64,000 bases of DNA from Proteles cristata cristata (taxonomy: Eukaryota; Chordata; Mammalia; Carnivora; Hyaenidae), in the NCBI GenBank assembly GCA_017311185.1, contig JAESUZ010002887.1, forward strand, positions 20,362-84,361. The letters run 5' to 3'. Position numbers and translations under genes: made by a program. Each line of letters starts with the position of its first letter. The stretch's first letter is position 1. Positions 53,031 to 63,599 of the stretch are shown here, piece after piece. Under the pieces are notes generated by a model. It had not been told where the DNA came from, made no database searches, and saw nothing but the letters and a program-made list of their open reading frames with translations.

Positions 53031-54220
53031 TTTCCCCAGGTCAGGGTATAGACCTCGCTTCATGCCAGCTGTGAATGTTTGCTGACTGAAAGCATTGCAA
53101 GTTGCCTTGGCCTCCTTTTATAAAAGTTGTACACCAGCTCCAGTAGGTTCTAATGACCTAAAATAAGATGGGAAGTGCTACCTAGTCAAGACATCGGGCT
53201 CTGTAACATACATCTGGATGTGACAATAGGACTTTGCATGGTTGAACATCTTGTATTAAACTCTTAACCATTCTACAGCCGTAACAGTTTTATTCTGGAC
53301 CACGAAGGAAGCTTTCATCTCTCCTGCAATGATAAAATGGGCTCTTGTTCCTCAGATTCCTCCCCATGACTATTATTATGTCCTCAGTCTTGCTGGGTTT
53401 GACATGGAGTGAGGTAGACTTCAGCCAGAGGGATTTTTCTGAGGGAAAAAATGGCAAAGTAAAGATACTGCTGTCCTTTCAGTATCCAGTCCCCTCTGCA
53501 TGCTGGTAAATAGCCCTGCTTCCCGACGTCCGTACTACAGAACTAGCTTTCCAAGTCTGTCTTCCGTCAGCAACTTCATCACTTGCCTTTATAGCATTTT
53601 CTTCTGAAGTTTTCTTTGTGCTACTTGATCTGTCTTCCCTGCCCAGAGTGTCCGCACCCAAAAGACATCCCTCAGGCACCCCACTTAGTCACCCTATAAA
53701 TCCGAAACAAAGTCACCCCTGGCCGTCCCCGTCTTGCACCGGCGCGGAAGATCATCTAATTTCAGAGGCTGCAGCCTCTCTCCTCCCCAGAGCAGAAGAG
53801 AATGGAATTTCGTCCTAACGAGGCTAACAGGGATATTGTTGTTGCAGGGTTTGTTGACAGGCTGAAGATTTATCCCCTCCACTCTCCTCGGAGGAGATTG
53901 TGGACCTCTGGGTCACTTGGTAATTTAAAATTGATGACTTGGAAAGAGAATGGAGAGAAAGACACTGTCCCGGGATGTGTCCTTTCATAGAGAGGTGTTG
54001 TGATTCGGGGGCATGGTGTCCCTCATGCAGTTAGTTCAAAAAAAGTAAAAAGCACAGCACACAGTGGTTTCTGGATGTAGTTTGATCACTGACTTAATCA
54101 GCCCGACACGGCCACCCCTTTCTGAGCATAGAGACAAGGACATACCACTTGCTGATTGGAACTGGGGATCGCGAGGGTGCTAATTAAAATCTTACAAGTA
54201 AAATATTGTGGTGTCATTCT
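53031..54220. other. Single-copy DNA, no gene recognised
   Basis: About 1.2 kb of balanced composition. Frames at 53479-53990 on both strands overlap one another and show no domain. Confidence 0.4.
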
Positions 54221-54224
54221 GTAA

Positions 54225-54460
54225 CATTTGAAACCAGAGGTAACTCCTGTGCTACTAGAAGTCAAAATAGAGGTTACCTTGGGATGGGGGTTAAGGACTG
54301 GAGGAAACACAAGGAGGTCTTTCTGTTCTGCAAATGTTCTATTTCTTGATTCTTTTACTTGGACGTATTCACTTGGTGGTATTCCACTACTCTGTACATA
54401 CTTCTGATGCGTGCACTTTGCTTTGCATACCATCCTTCATTAAAAAGCTTACCAGTAAAT
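54225..54460 (+). mobile_element. Old LINE-1 3' end
   Basis: 'gtcaaaatagaggttaccttg', 'gggatgggggttaaggactgg', 'aaatgttctatttcttgattc' and 'catccttcattaaaaagctta' follow the 3' UTR of L1M-class elements in plus orientation. No coding sequence remains. Confidence 0.65.
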
Positions 54461-55265
54461 ATCCAACACCCTTCACACTCTTTTTCATCAAGTTTTCTAT
54501 TTACGAATACATCATAACTTGAAGAAATCACTGTCCGAAAATGTATTTGGGAATCAGTGGGTCGATTAAAGGACATCCGCCCTCCTCCAACGAAGTGTTC
54601 ATTTTCCCACTCGGGCTTCGAGGCCACGCATGTGTCAGTCCTCTTCCTGATCCCAATGCCGGAAAATCCATGGCTTGGAAGGAGTTGTAACCTTAGCGGG
54701 CTTCTTTATCTTATTAACGAATTAGATCTTAGATATGTGCTTGCATTGAAATAGGCAGCTCGCCATTAGTTATTAGTCACTGAAGCCACCCCACATCTCG
54801 GTGACAGCGCTCACCATCAGTGCCTGCGGGACAAGAGGAGGGGTCCTGTGATCAAGCCTAGTGCTTCCTGGATGCTAATTTTGTCTCCACGCAATGGCCC
54901 TGGCTTTGCCTACCAAGTTAAGGAAAGAATAAAATGTTGACACGGATTATACGGGTGCTTGCTTTACTCCCTAGGAACAAACCAGAGGTAACAAATGAAT
55001 CCTTGGGTTTTTATTTTTTTTCCTCCCTGCTGTAAATTTATTGAATTTCTAGGATGGCTATATCTTCACATGGCTCATGAATCGTATACAGGCAGTGGTA
55101 TTTCTCCTGCCTCTGTTCTCCATCAGCCAGTGTCCACCCCCCACCATCACTGTTGATAGGGTCTTTGTGTCTTCCAGAGACTGTTAGTGTATATTCAAAT
55201 AAAATTGGAAAATATCAGTAAGAGGATTCTGTCAGGCTCCGATGATCAGGTAAAAAAAAAAAAAA
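54461..55265. other. Single-copy DNA, nothing recognised
   Basis: About 800 bp including a short A-run (55249-55265). No repeat or exon recognised. Confidence 0.4.
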
Positions 55266-55269
55266 TCCC

Positions 55270-55425
55270 TATTTTGGGATCTTGCTGCTCAAATTGTGAT
55301 CTACAGACCAGCAGCATCAGCATCATGTGGGAATTTGTTAGAAATGGAGGATCTCAGGCCCGTGTCCAGAGCCACAAATCAGAATCTGCATTTTACTGAG
55401 ATCTCCAGGGGAGCTGTCGAGCCTG
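55270..55425. repeat. MER5-like hAT relic
   Basis: 'gctcaaattgtgatctacag', 'accagcagcatcagcatc' and 'gggaatttgttagaaatgg' closely parallel the interior of MER5-type elements. It ends near 'gagatctccagggg'. No coding content. Confidence 0.6.
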
Positions 55426-55587
55426 AAAGCGAGAGAAACAGTTCTGTGGGGGAAAGGGACCTTAAGGAGTAATAAGATTGGTGGATGTCAAAGGTACTCG
55501 GCTTATCCCAAAGGTGTTCTTTGGAGGAAAAACCAGCTCGGTAGAGTCTCATTATCCTGGTCACAATTTCATCAGAGATTCTTTTTA

Positions 55588-55742
55588 AGATTAAAAAAAG
55601 TTGTTTGTTTATTTTCAGAGAGGCAGCACAAGTGGTGGAGGGTCAGAGAGAGAGGGCGATAGAGAATCCCAAGTAGGCTCGAACTCACAAAGTGTGAGAT
55701 CATGACCTGAGCCAAAATCAAGAGCCGGATGCTTAACCAACA
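55588..55742 (-). mobile_element. Truncated CanSINE
   Basis: Minus-strand copy with tail complement and body ('gagggtcagagagagagggcg'), but the middle core is shortened ('gtaggctcgaactcac') and the head stops at 'gatgcttaaccaac', missing the final 'gagccacccaggcgcccc'. Confidence 0.85.
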
Positions 55743-56620
55743 GCAGACATTTGTGGGCTGTGCATGTATAAAATGATGCTCAATTGTCTCATACGTGTAT
55801 GGCTCTCTGAACGCCTGTGCCTGTGTCCTCTCGCTCTAGCATTTGAGGATTTCCACCTGTGTGTGGCTGGAACCGAATGTTGAGTGTCTGGGTGTTGCGC
55901 AGCGGACGTGGCTCCAACAAGGAGTCGGTGCCCCGGCCTGGCTCCAGGAGAATTTGGTAAGTTGCTGGCTTCCTAGCTCTCATTCCCCAAAGTCCCTAGC
56001 TCGCTGCCCCGCCCCCACTCTGTTACTGGCCTCTGCCGGCATTTATGCCTCGGACCAGCACTCTCACCTGGAGGCAGCGCCAGGCTCCTCTCCAGCCGCC
56101 ATCCTCATCAACCTCTGTTGTTGGCTCTGGGCAATTCTTTCTGGGTTCAGGGATCCTACCCGCAGACCTCAGACACGCTGTCCTGTGCCAATCTGAGGGT
56201 CTGGCGCCAGTTATCAACATGAAAAACAAGGGAAAGCAATTGCTTTTAAATTGGCATCTTTTTTCTTTGAATAAGAACATGATGATATTGTTGATGTCTT
56301 TCAGTGGAGGGAAGAAATTGCACAGATTGGTTACCTCTTGCCTTGACACGTGACCTTCTTTTGGCGAGCTAGGTCTGTTGATCAGAGACATTTTTGGGAT
56401 TGGTATATTCTGGTTTTTCCAAGAAGGGACATAGTAAAACTTGACACAGTTTCTCACTTTCTTTCCCTGCTTTTCCAAGTTCTTTCCTATATAGGTATCA
56501 GCCACAGAACATACCTTATATCACTCAACCATTTGCTGCTACTTTAGATTTCCTTCACTGTAATTTACAGTCACTGGGCGTCTATCACAGTCTGATTCTG
56601 AGGACTTTGTCTAATGACTA
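55743..56620. other. Single-copy DNA, no gene recognised
   Basis: About 880 bp. A 160-codon open frame on the minus strand (56505-56023) starts at GTG and shows no domain. It overlaps open frames on the other strand (55843-56196, 56045-56353), arguing against coding use. Confidence 0.4.
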
Positions 56621-56629
56621 AGCCCCATT

Positions 56630-57287
56630 TACAAAATTTTTATTGTGGCAAATGCACTTAACCCGGGATCTGCTCTCTTAAATTTTTACGCGCAGGATAT
56701 GTTATTGTTGACTGTTGGTACAGTGCTGCACAGCAGATCTGTAGAGCTTATTCATCTCGCCTAACTGAAGCTTTATGCTTGTCAAATGGATTATCAAATT
56801 ATAATATACGTACAAAGGTGTGCATAAGTGTACGGCTCAGTGAGATTTCAAAGCAGGTTACTCCCATGAAACCAGCGCCCAGATAAAAAGCAAAACAGAA
56901 CATGATCAGCCCCCCAGGAGTCCCCTCAGGCCTCATGAGAGGTCACCCCCTGCCTCCACGGGTAACCCCTCTCTCGAGTCCTAACATCATACTAACCTAG
57001 CATCTGTCTGCCTTACGTAAATGGCATCCTGCCCTTTGCCCCCTTGCGCCTGGCTTCCGTCACTCAGCGTGATGCCTGTGGCACGCTCCAAGTGTATTTT
57101 TTGCAGAGTTGAAGATCACGAATTCTCATTGCTGCATTATTTATCCATTCTCCTCTTGATGATTGTTTTGTGGTTTCCACTTGGAGGCTATTATGACGAG
57201 CACTATTAGGAAAATTCCTATATGTGTCTCTTCATGAAAATACATACATTTTTCTCGTGTGTATATACCAAAGATGGAAACTGATGG
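56630..57287 (-). mobile_element. Ancient LINE-1 3' fragments
   Basis: Minus orientation. 56632-56790 ('tttattgtggcaaatgcac', 'cacagcagatctgtagagc') is one old L1 3' UTR text. 56800-57287 ('aagtgtacggctcagtgag', 'cgcccagataaaaagcaaaac', 'gtaaatggcatcctgccc', 'tgtggtttccacttggagg') is a second block running into the degraded ORF2 end. They may be two overlapping old copies or one element. Confidence 0.65.
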
Positions 57288-57305
57288 CTGACGCCGACTT
57301 TTTAA

Positions 57306-57520
57306 AAACAAGTTTTTTATGTCTTTTATTTTATTTTGAGAGACAGAGGCAGAGAGGGAGCAGGGGAAGGTCAGAGAGAGAATGAGACACAGAATCCGAA
57401 GCAGGCTCCAGGCTCTGAGCTGTCAGCACAGAGCCTGACACGGGGCTCGAACCCATGGACCATGAGATCATGACCTGAGCCGAAGTCAGATGCTTAACTG
57501 ACTGCGCCACCCAGGCGCCC
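57306..57520 (-). mobile_element. CanSINE with 18-bp TSD
   Basis: Minus-strand copy, core 'gcacagagcctgacacgggg', head ending 'gcgccacccaggcgcccc'. TSDs 'ctga(c/t)gc(c/t)gactttttaa' (57288-57305 and 57521-57538) differ at two bases. Confidence 0.94.
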
Positions 57521-57538
57521 CTGATGCTGACTTTTTAA

Positions 57539-59148
57539 CGTATTGAGGCTAATTATCTTGTTCGCATGAGTGCCAAAGAAGCAAGGTATGGGATTAGACA
57601 GGTATGCACGCCTTCAGATACCTGAGTGCAAGAATTGGAGCTGGAATCTCCCCCCGCCCCCCGTCTCTGCCGCCCCATGTGAAAAAGGATGTTTTTGCCT
57701 ACCAGCAATTTCTGAGCTCCTGCCTTATTCCAGCTTTCCAAGGATGCAGTGTTGATTGCTTTAGTTTATTTTATGATTTTAATGAGATCACCCCACTGCT
57801 GCAATAGCTTTTCCAAGCATGACGTGTTGTGGCTGCATAGCGAGAACCGAGGCAGCGCTCAGCTGTGCGCCTGCGGCTGCTAAAAAATTGCTCTTCGTGA
57901 TTTTCTGCTTTAGCGTCTCCATCCTTGAGGGTGAATAGTGGAGGCAGGACATGCCATGAGCTGAGGAGGTGGCCATCTGTGTGCTGTCACCGGAAGCTCT
58001 GTCCGGCCCTTAAGTAGTGCTGCCATAAACACCCTCTTTCTAGAGGGCCCGGGACCCCCAGCACTTAAGCTAGCATTTTAGGTTAGACCACTGAGGCAGG
58101 GGGGCTGCTGCATGGCTACTGCTGAAATGTGTGTGCTTCCTGCAGAGAGAAGAAGGGGCTTTATTTGTCTCCCAAGGGGTTAATAAGTCATAAACTTGGC
58201 CATCAGGAGAACTCTGCGTGGGGCACAGGAGAGAGGGTTTGAATGGAGGCCCCAGGGCTGGGAGGTGAAACCGTGGGGACCTGAGGGGGAAGAACAGGCT
58301 CTTCGGGCAGTGTAGGAAGAGCCTAGGCCTGGAGGGGATTCCTGGCAAGACCCTGCAGACCACCTAGAAGGCAGGGCTGGGGTCGAGAGAACACCCGGGA
58401 ACAAAATGCCTGCTGAGGCAGCACTTGGATCTTTAATGGTCTGTACTGCGGCTTCTCTGATTTCATCTGTTGAAGAAAACAGTATTTTGACTCTTACACT
58501 TAAAAATCTTTGCTGTTTGTACTTTCTTTATTTTGCTAATCTTATTTGGGTGTATTTTAGTACTTTCTTGTTGGATAGGGTAATGGGGCCATAATTTGAT
58601 AACTTCTTCTCAGCTCCAGGTTGTTCAAGACTTTTTCCTGTCAGATGTATAATATTTTCTCTCTATTGATGAATATTTTATATATACAGTATGTATATAT
58701 GTATATATATATAGTGTTTGATATCATTAAATTCCATTGTAATGGTGATTTTTGAGGGAGAGGAGGCATGTTGTTAGAGATTCACCCACAGTGAACAGAC
58801 TTAAAGAATCTTTATTGTTTTTCTGATTCTAAAATAAGGCATACTCATAGGAAATTCAAATTTTATAGAAGTGAAGAAAGTAAGAACCGAAAGCCCTGGA
58901 TACCTTGAGTATGTGTTAAAGGTATATCGGGACTTAGGCATATCTGTTGCTCATATTTTTTGATAATAAGGTCATATTTTTAAAGAAGAATTCTCACTAC
59001 TTCTCATACAATGGGGTTAAATGCATGTATTAAATACATTCCTTATAACAAATGTCCAATTGACCATGGGACGTGATGGCCCTTCTAGGAAACAGAGCAG
59101 AGCCTGACTTTTTCCTTTGCCTCTTACTGGCTCCTTCTCTATCTTCCA
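57539..59148. other. Single-copy DNA, no gene recognised
   Basis: About 1.6 kb. 57650-57960 is repeat-free, balanced and a candidate conserved non-coding segment. 58676-58715 is a TA/TG microsatellite. 58800-59050 is AT-rich with faint ancient-repeat character. No exon supported. Confidence 0.4.
58676..58715. repeat. TA/TATG microsatellite
   Basis: An impure (TA)n/(TATG)n tract of about 40 bp. Confidence 0.85.
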
Positions 59149-59443
59149 CTGAAATTTATGAAGCAAAGAGAATAACTACATAACAAGAGAACACATATTG
59201 ACAAGAAATTTTTAACAATCTAAGAAATGTATAAAAATTGCCACAAAGGATTATATAAGAATGTTCATAAGTCATCCTCATATTAGCCAAAACCTGGCAA
59301 TGAACTAATTTCCATCCGTGGGATAATAAATAAACAGATTGTGGTGTATCTGTGGTGTATCACTTCACATAGTGGGAAACTCAGCAGTGAAAAGGAACAA
59401 GCTTCTGATCATGGAACATTAGGAGTGATTCTCAAGAATGTTT

Positions 59444-60434
59444 TGTTGACAACAAACCTAAACAACAGAATGGGAGAAGAGATTTGCAAATGGCATATCA
59501 GATAAAGGGTTAGTATCCAAAATCTATGAAGAACTTATCAAACTCAATACCCAAAAAAGAATCCAGTGAAGAACTGGGCACAAGACATGAACACTTTTCC
59601 AAAGAAAACATCCAGATGGCCAACAGACACATGAAAAGATGCTCAACACCGCTCATCATCAGGGAAATACAAATCAAAACCACAGTGAGATCCCACCTCA
59701 CACCTGTCAGAATGGCTAAAATGAACAACTCAGGAAACAACAGATGTGGGTGAGGATGCAGAGAAAGGGGAACACTTTTGCATTGCTGGTGGGAATGCAA
59801 ACTGGTGCAGCTACTCTGGAAAACAGTATGGAGGTTCCTCAAAAAATTAACAATAGAACTCCCCTATGACCCAGCATTTGTACTACTAGATATTTATCTG
59901 AGAGATGCAAAAATGCTGACTTGAAGGGGCACATGGACCCCAATGTTTATAGCAGCACTATCAATGTTAGCCAAATTATGGAAAGAGCCTAGATGTCCAT
60001 CAAGTGATGAATGGATAAAGAAGATGTGGTATATATCCAATGGAATATTACTCAGCCATCAAAAAGAATGAAATCTTGCCATTTGCAACAACGTGGATGG
60101 AACTAGAATGTATTATGCTCAGTGAAATAAGTCAGTCAGAGAAAGACAAATATCATATGATTTCACTCATATGTGGAATTTAAGAAACAAAGCAGCTGAG
60201 TATAGGGAGAGGAAAAATAAGATAAAAATAGAGAGGGAGGCAAACCATAAGAGACTCTTAAATACAGAGAACACATTGAGGGTCCCTGGAGGGATGTAGG
60301 TGGGTGGGGGGATGGGCTAAAAGGGTGATGGGCATTAAGGAGGCCACTTGTTGGCATGAGTACTGGGTGTCACACATAAATGTTGACTCACTGAGTTCTA
60401 CTCCTGAAATTAAAAAGAAGAAGAAGAAGAAGAA
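59444..60434 (+). mobile_element. Younger 5'-truncated LINE-1 inside the older one
   Basis: About 990 bp of ORF2 C-terminal sequence ('gatggccaacagacacatg', 'ggaggttcctcaaaaaatt', 'gaatggataaagaagatgtgg') and 3' UTR ('gagactcttaaatacagag'). It ends in an (AAG)n tail (60411-60434). The target 'aagaatgt' occurs on both sides (59436-59443 and 60431-60438). ORF2 is broken by stops and frameshifts. Confidence 0.85.
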
Positions 60435-60436
60435 TG
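60411..60436. repeat. (AAG)n tract from an L1 tail
   Basis: About seven AAG units arising in the poly-A tail of the younger L1. Confidence 0.9.
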
Positions 60437-60749
60437 TATCTTTGAGCAAAAGAAACTAGAATCAAGAGTACATAGTGTATGATTCAATTTATGTGCAGTT
60501 CTCAAACAGTTTAACCTAATCCATGGTGATAGAAATCAGAAGAGTTGTTGGCTGGAATGGGGACTGGGTTGGGGGCGGTCATGGGTAGGGATTGGCTACA
60601 AGGGGCACAGAGGACATTTTGGGATAATGGAAGTGTTCCATATCTCAAATGAAGTGTTTTCACAGGCATATACATTTCTCAAAATTCACCGTTGTGTCTT
60701 ATGATCTGTGCCCTTTATTGCACAGAAATTATATTTAAGCAAAAATAAT

Positions 60750-60977
60750 ATTTTAATAAAAATTTTAATGTTTATGTATCTTTGAGAGAGACAGAGTGCA
60801 AGTGGGAGAGGGGCAGAGGGAGACAGACAGACAGACAGACAGACATAGAATCTGAAGCAGGCTCCAGGCTCTCAGCTGTCAGCACAGAGCCCAGTGTGGG
60901 GCCCGAACTCATTAACTGCGAAATCATGACCTGAGCTGAAGGTGGACACCCAACTGACTGAGCCACCCAGGTGCCTC
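60750..60977 (-). mobile_element. CanSINE with (GACA)n run
   Basis: Minus-strand copy with a (GACA)n stretch (60820-60844) inside its GA-rich body, core 'gcacagagcccagtgtgggg' and head ending 'gagccacccaggtgcct'. Target copies 'agcaaaaata' at 60738-60747 and 60978-60987. Confidence 0.93.
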
Positions 60978-60989
60978 AGCAAAAATATA

Positions 60990-61009
60990 TTTTTTAAATT
61001 TATTTCTAG

Positions 61010-61051
<42 letters not shown>

Positions 61052-61230
61052 GAGAGAGACAGCGTGAGCAGGGAGGGTCAGAGAGAGAGGGAGTCACAGA
61101 CTGAAACAGGCTCCAGGCTCTGAGCTGGCAGTCAGCACAGAGCCCAACGCGGGGCTCGAACCCACGAACTGCGAGATCATGACCTAAGCGAAAGTCGGAC
61201 GCTTAACCGACTAAGCCCCCCAGGCGCCCC
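60990..61230 (-). mobile_element. Young-subfamily CanSINE with long (GA)n run
   Basis: Minus-strand copy directly following the previous SINE. It has 'tttctaggagggag', a (GA)n run of about 50 bp (61014-61062), 'gagctggcagtcagcacag', 'gacctaagcgaaagtcgg' and 'ctaagccccccaggcgcccc'. No clear TSD. The (GA)n run is a likely variable microsatellite. Confidence 0.94.
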
Positions 61231-61339
61231 TCCCCTGCTTCTTTATTCCTTTCTCTCTCCACTCTCCTTTCATTCTCTAAGACTGTAGTTTAGGAAAAAT
61301 AGAGGGGAAAGAAGATGCATTAGAGGGCGGTGGTTACTA

Positions 61340-62225
61340 AGAGAAATATATATATACCCCCCTTGAAAGCACCACAGTCTAATTGCAGAACATTTTCATT
61401 ACCTCAGAGGCAAACCTTGTGCCCACTAGAAGTCACTCCCCACCTGCACTTGCCTCTGGCTCCTTCACTCTCTGGTTTCTGGCAGTTACTAATTGGCTTT
61501 GTCTCTTCATGGATTTGTCCATTCTGGACATTTCATATAAACTTGTTTAGTCAAGAGGCATAAACAACCCAAATGACCATCAAGAGATGACTGGATATTG
61601 GGCGCCAGGGTGGCTCAGCAGGTTAAGTGTCCGACTTCAGCTCAGCTCATGATCTCACAGTTCGTGGGTTCAAGCCCTGCGTCAGGCTCTGTGCTGACAA
61701 CTAGCACAGAGCCTGGAGCCTGCTTCAGATTCTCTGTCTCCCTCTCTCTCTGACCCTCCCCTGCTCACGCTGTCTCTCTCTCTCTCAGAAATAAATAAAA
61801 CATAAAGAGATGACTGAATAAACAAAATGAAATATGGACATACCACGGAGTATTATGCAGCCATGAAAAGCACTGAAGCTCTAACACATGCTACAACATG
61901 GACCTTGAAAATATTATAATAAATGGAAAAAAACCCTCGATCATAAAAGACCACATATTGTACTATTCTGTTTGTATGGATGCTCATTTATGTGGATTGT
62001 TCCTACCTTTTGGGTAGTGTGAATATTGTTGCATGAACCTTCAAGTGCCCAGTTTTGTTTGAACACCTGTTTTTAGTTCTTTGGATATGTATACCTGGAT
62101 GTGGATTTGTTGGGTCATTTGACAGTTCTGTGTTCATATTTTCAAGGAACCACCAGACTATTTTCCATAGTGGCTGCACCATTTTATATTCCCACTGCTA
62201 ATGTAGGAGCATTTCAATTCATACA
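61340..62225 (-). mobile_element. Ancient LINE-1 with an inverted internal segment
   Basis: 61340-61558 is 3' UTR in minus orientation ('gcagaacattttcattacc', 'gtcactccccacctgc', 'tccattctggacatttc'). 61985-62225 is ORF2-end sequence, also minus ('ggatgtggatttgttggg', 'ccatagtggctgcacc'). The part expected between them, 61560-61980, is present but in plus orientation ('aaacaacccaaatgaccatc', 'gagtattatgcagccatg', 'aaaagaccacatattgtac'). A SINE splits the inverted part. All coding sequence is dead. Confidence 0.75.
61599..61804 (+). mobile_element. CanSINE with 16-bp TSD inside the inverted L1 segment
   Basis: Plus-strand, well-preserved copy ('gggcgccagggtggctcag' head, B box 'gggttcaagccc', tail 'gaaataaataaaacat'). 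TSDs 'aagagatgactg(g/a)ata' at 61582-61597 and 61805-61820 differ at one base. Confidence 0.95.
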
Positions 62226-62882
62226 TCGCCTTTTGTAACCTATTTCTTCCTCAAGCTTTCCCTCAATGTTTATGGGAAATACATATATAATCATCCCTCA
62301 TTTACTTCTCATGTTGTAGATTTCTCTTACCTTCCTTGAAGGCACCTCCCTTCACCTTATTTTTCCTAAAATGCATTTCTTCCCACTGACAGAATTCCAT
62401 TAGACTATTTCAAGCCGTGAAAGAAGGAAGACAGAGGTCACAGTCTCTTTCCTCCCAGAAGATTCTTTGGTCCCTGAGGACATTTACCCATGCCCCACCC
62501 AGAACCAGCTCTGTGCTCTACTCAGTACTGGGAGACAGAGCTTTCGCCAGGACCTACGTGATATCAGGACCTAAAGAGGTTTCGTCAGGACCTAGTTACC
62601 ATTTGATAGAGAAATTTCACCTGGCTTCCCCCCCTCCTTCTTTCTCCCTTTCTCAGAATATTTTGTGTAGCTTTTAATGTCATACTGTAAGAATGTATCA
62701 TTTATAACTAGAAAACAGTAAATCAAAGGAGAAAAAATGTGAAGTTAAAAAAAAAATTTCCCCGGCGATGTCTCCGTATTTAAACCTGCAATACTAATTA
62801 TGCAAACTTAAGGTTGCTCATCAAATTCCCTGCATGCTAAGTTGATGTTGGATCTCCTCCCTCTGAACTGGAAGAAAGTCTA

Positions 62883-62917
<35 letters not shown>

Positions 62918-62940
62918 AAATGCTCCTAAGAATCTCTTGG
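62226..62940. other. Single-copy DNA with a 30-T run
   Basis: About 700 bp with no recognisable gene. The T-run at 62885-62914 is not attached to an identifiable SINE or L1 end on its right side. Confidence 0.4.
62885..62914. repeat. Poly-T tract, 30 T
   Basis: An uninterrupted T-run, probably the complement of a retroposed poly-A tail or a slippage product. The flanking sequence does not identify the source. Confidence 0.95.
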
Positions 62941-62949
62941 GATGCTTAT

Positions 62950-63057
62950 GGTGAGTGGTGCACAATTGTGAATATACTAACATCCACTGAATTAGTGCAT
63001 TCAAATCGGTGAAATTCCTAGTATATAAGTCATCTATCAGCAAAGCTGTTAAAAAAC
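62950..63057 (+). mobile_element. Old LINE-1 3' end
   Basis: 'ccactgaattagtgcattc', 'aaatcggtgaaattcctag' and 'catctatcagcaaagctgtt' parallel the terminal 3' UTR of old L1 elements, which typically read 'ctcaataaagctgtt' at this point. Plus orientation. Confidence 0.6.
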
Positions 63058-63599
63058 ATTAGTCGTGGCCCAGGGAAGGGATCGGCACGAATTTTAGCAA
63101 ACAGTTCTCTCCCATTTTAAATTTGGTTGGCAAAATTCCATCCCCAGATGTCCTCTTTTCTGACTCATTAATTAATTAAATTATTTAACAAATATTTAGC
63201 TATTAATTAGTACTGTGTGCATCTCGAGGCAGGGGTGAATAGGAAGTCAGTGTTCCTAACTCCTGGAAATCAGAATCTAGCCAAAGACACAGAAGCAGGG
63301 GCAAGGACGTCCAGAAAGCTGCTGAGAAATGCTTCCTGCTGGAAGTTCAGTTTTTATTTCAGAAAGAGCAACAGATTTCCTTAACAACAACAACCAGGAC
63401 TGTTTGGAAGGAGACACTCTGACTTGAGAGCCTTGCGGGCCTGTGGTTTTGGTGGACAGAAGTGGACTGTGCCTCCCTATATGCCCCCTCCTTTCATTGA
63501 GGAACAGGGACACACAAACTCACCCGATGCGTCAGGATGGTCCCTAATCATGGCTCATGTATTAGTGATATTTTCTCTATTCTTTTTTTTGGTCTCTAT
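63058..63599. other. Single-copy DNA, nothing recognised
   Basis: About 540 bp with a TTAA-rich stretch (63170-63190). Short frames on both strands near 63277-63606 have no domain. Confidence 0.4.

Larger units (their letters stand above)
59150..60745 (+). mobile_element. Ancient LINE-1 interrupted by a younger LINE-1
   Basis: Old plus-strand L1 in two parts. 59150-59443 contains 'ttagccaaaacctggcaatg' and 'gataataaataaacagattg' from the ORF2 end. 60435-60745 contains 'catagtgtatgattcaattt', 'ccatggtgatagaaatcag' and 'gataatggaagtgttcc' from the 3' UTR. The parts join in proper L1 order across the inserted younger L1. No coding potential. Confidence 0.75.

Noticed and set aside
56023..56505. 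160-codon minus-strand frame as a gene
   Set aside because: It begins at GTG, has no domain, and overlaps open frames on the other strand; no supporting splice or promoter context.
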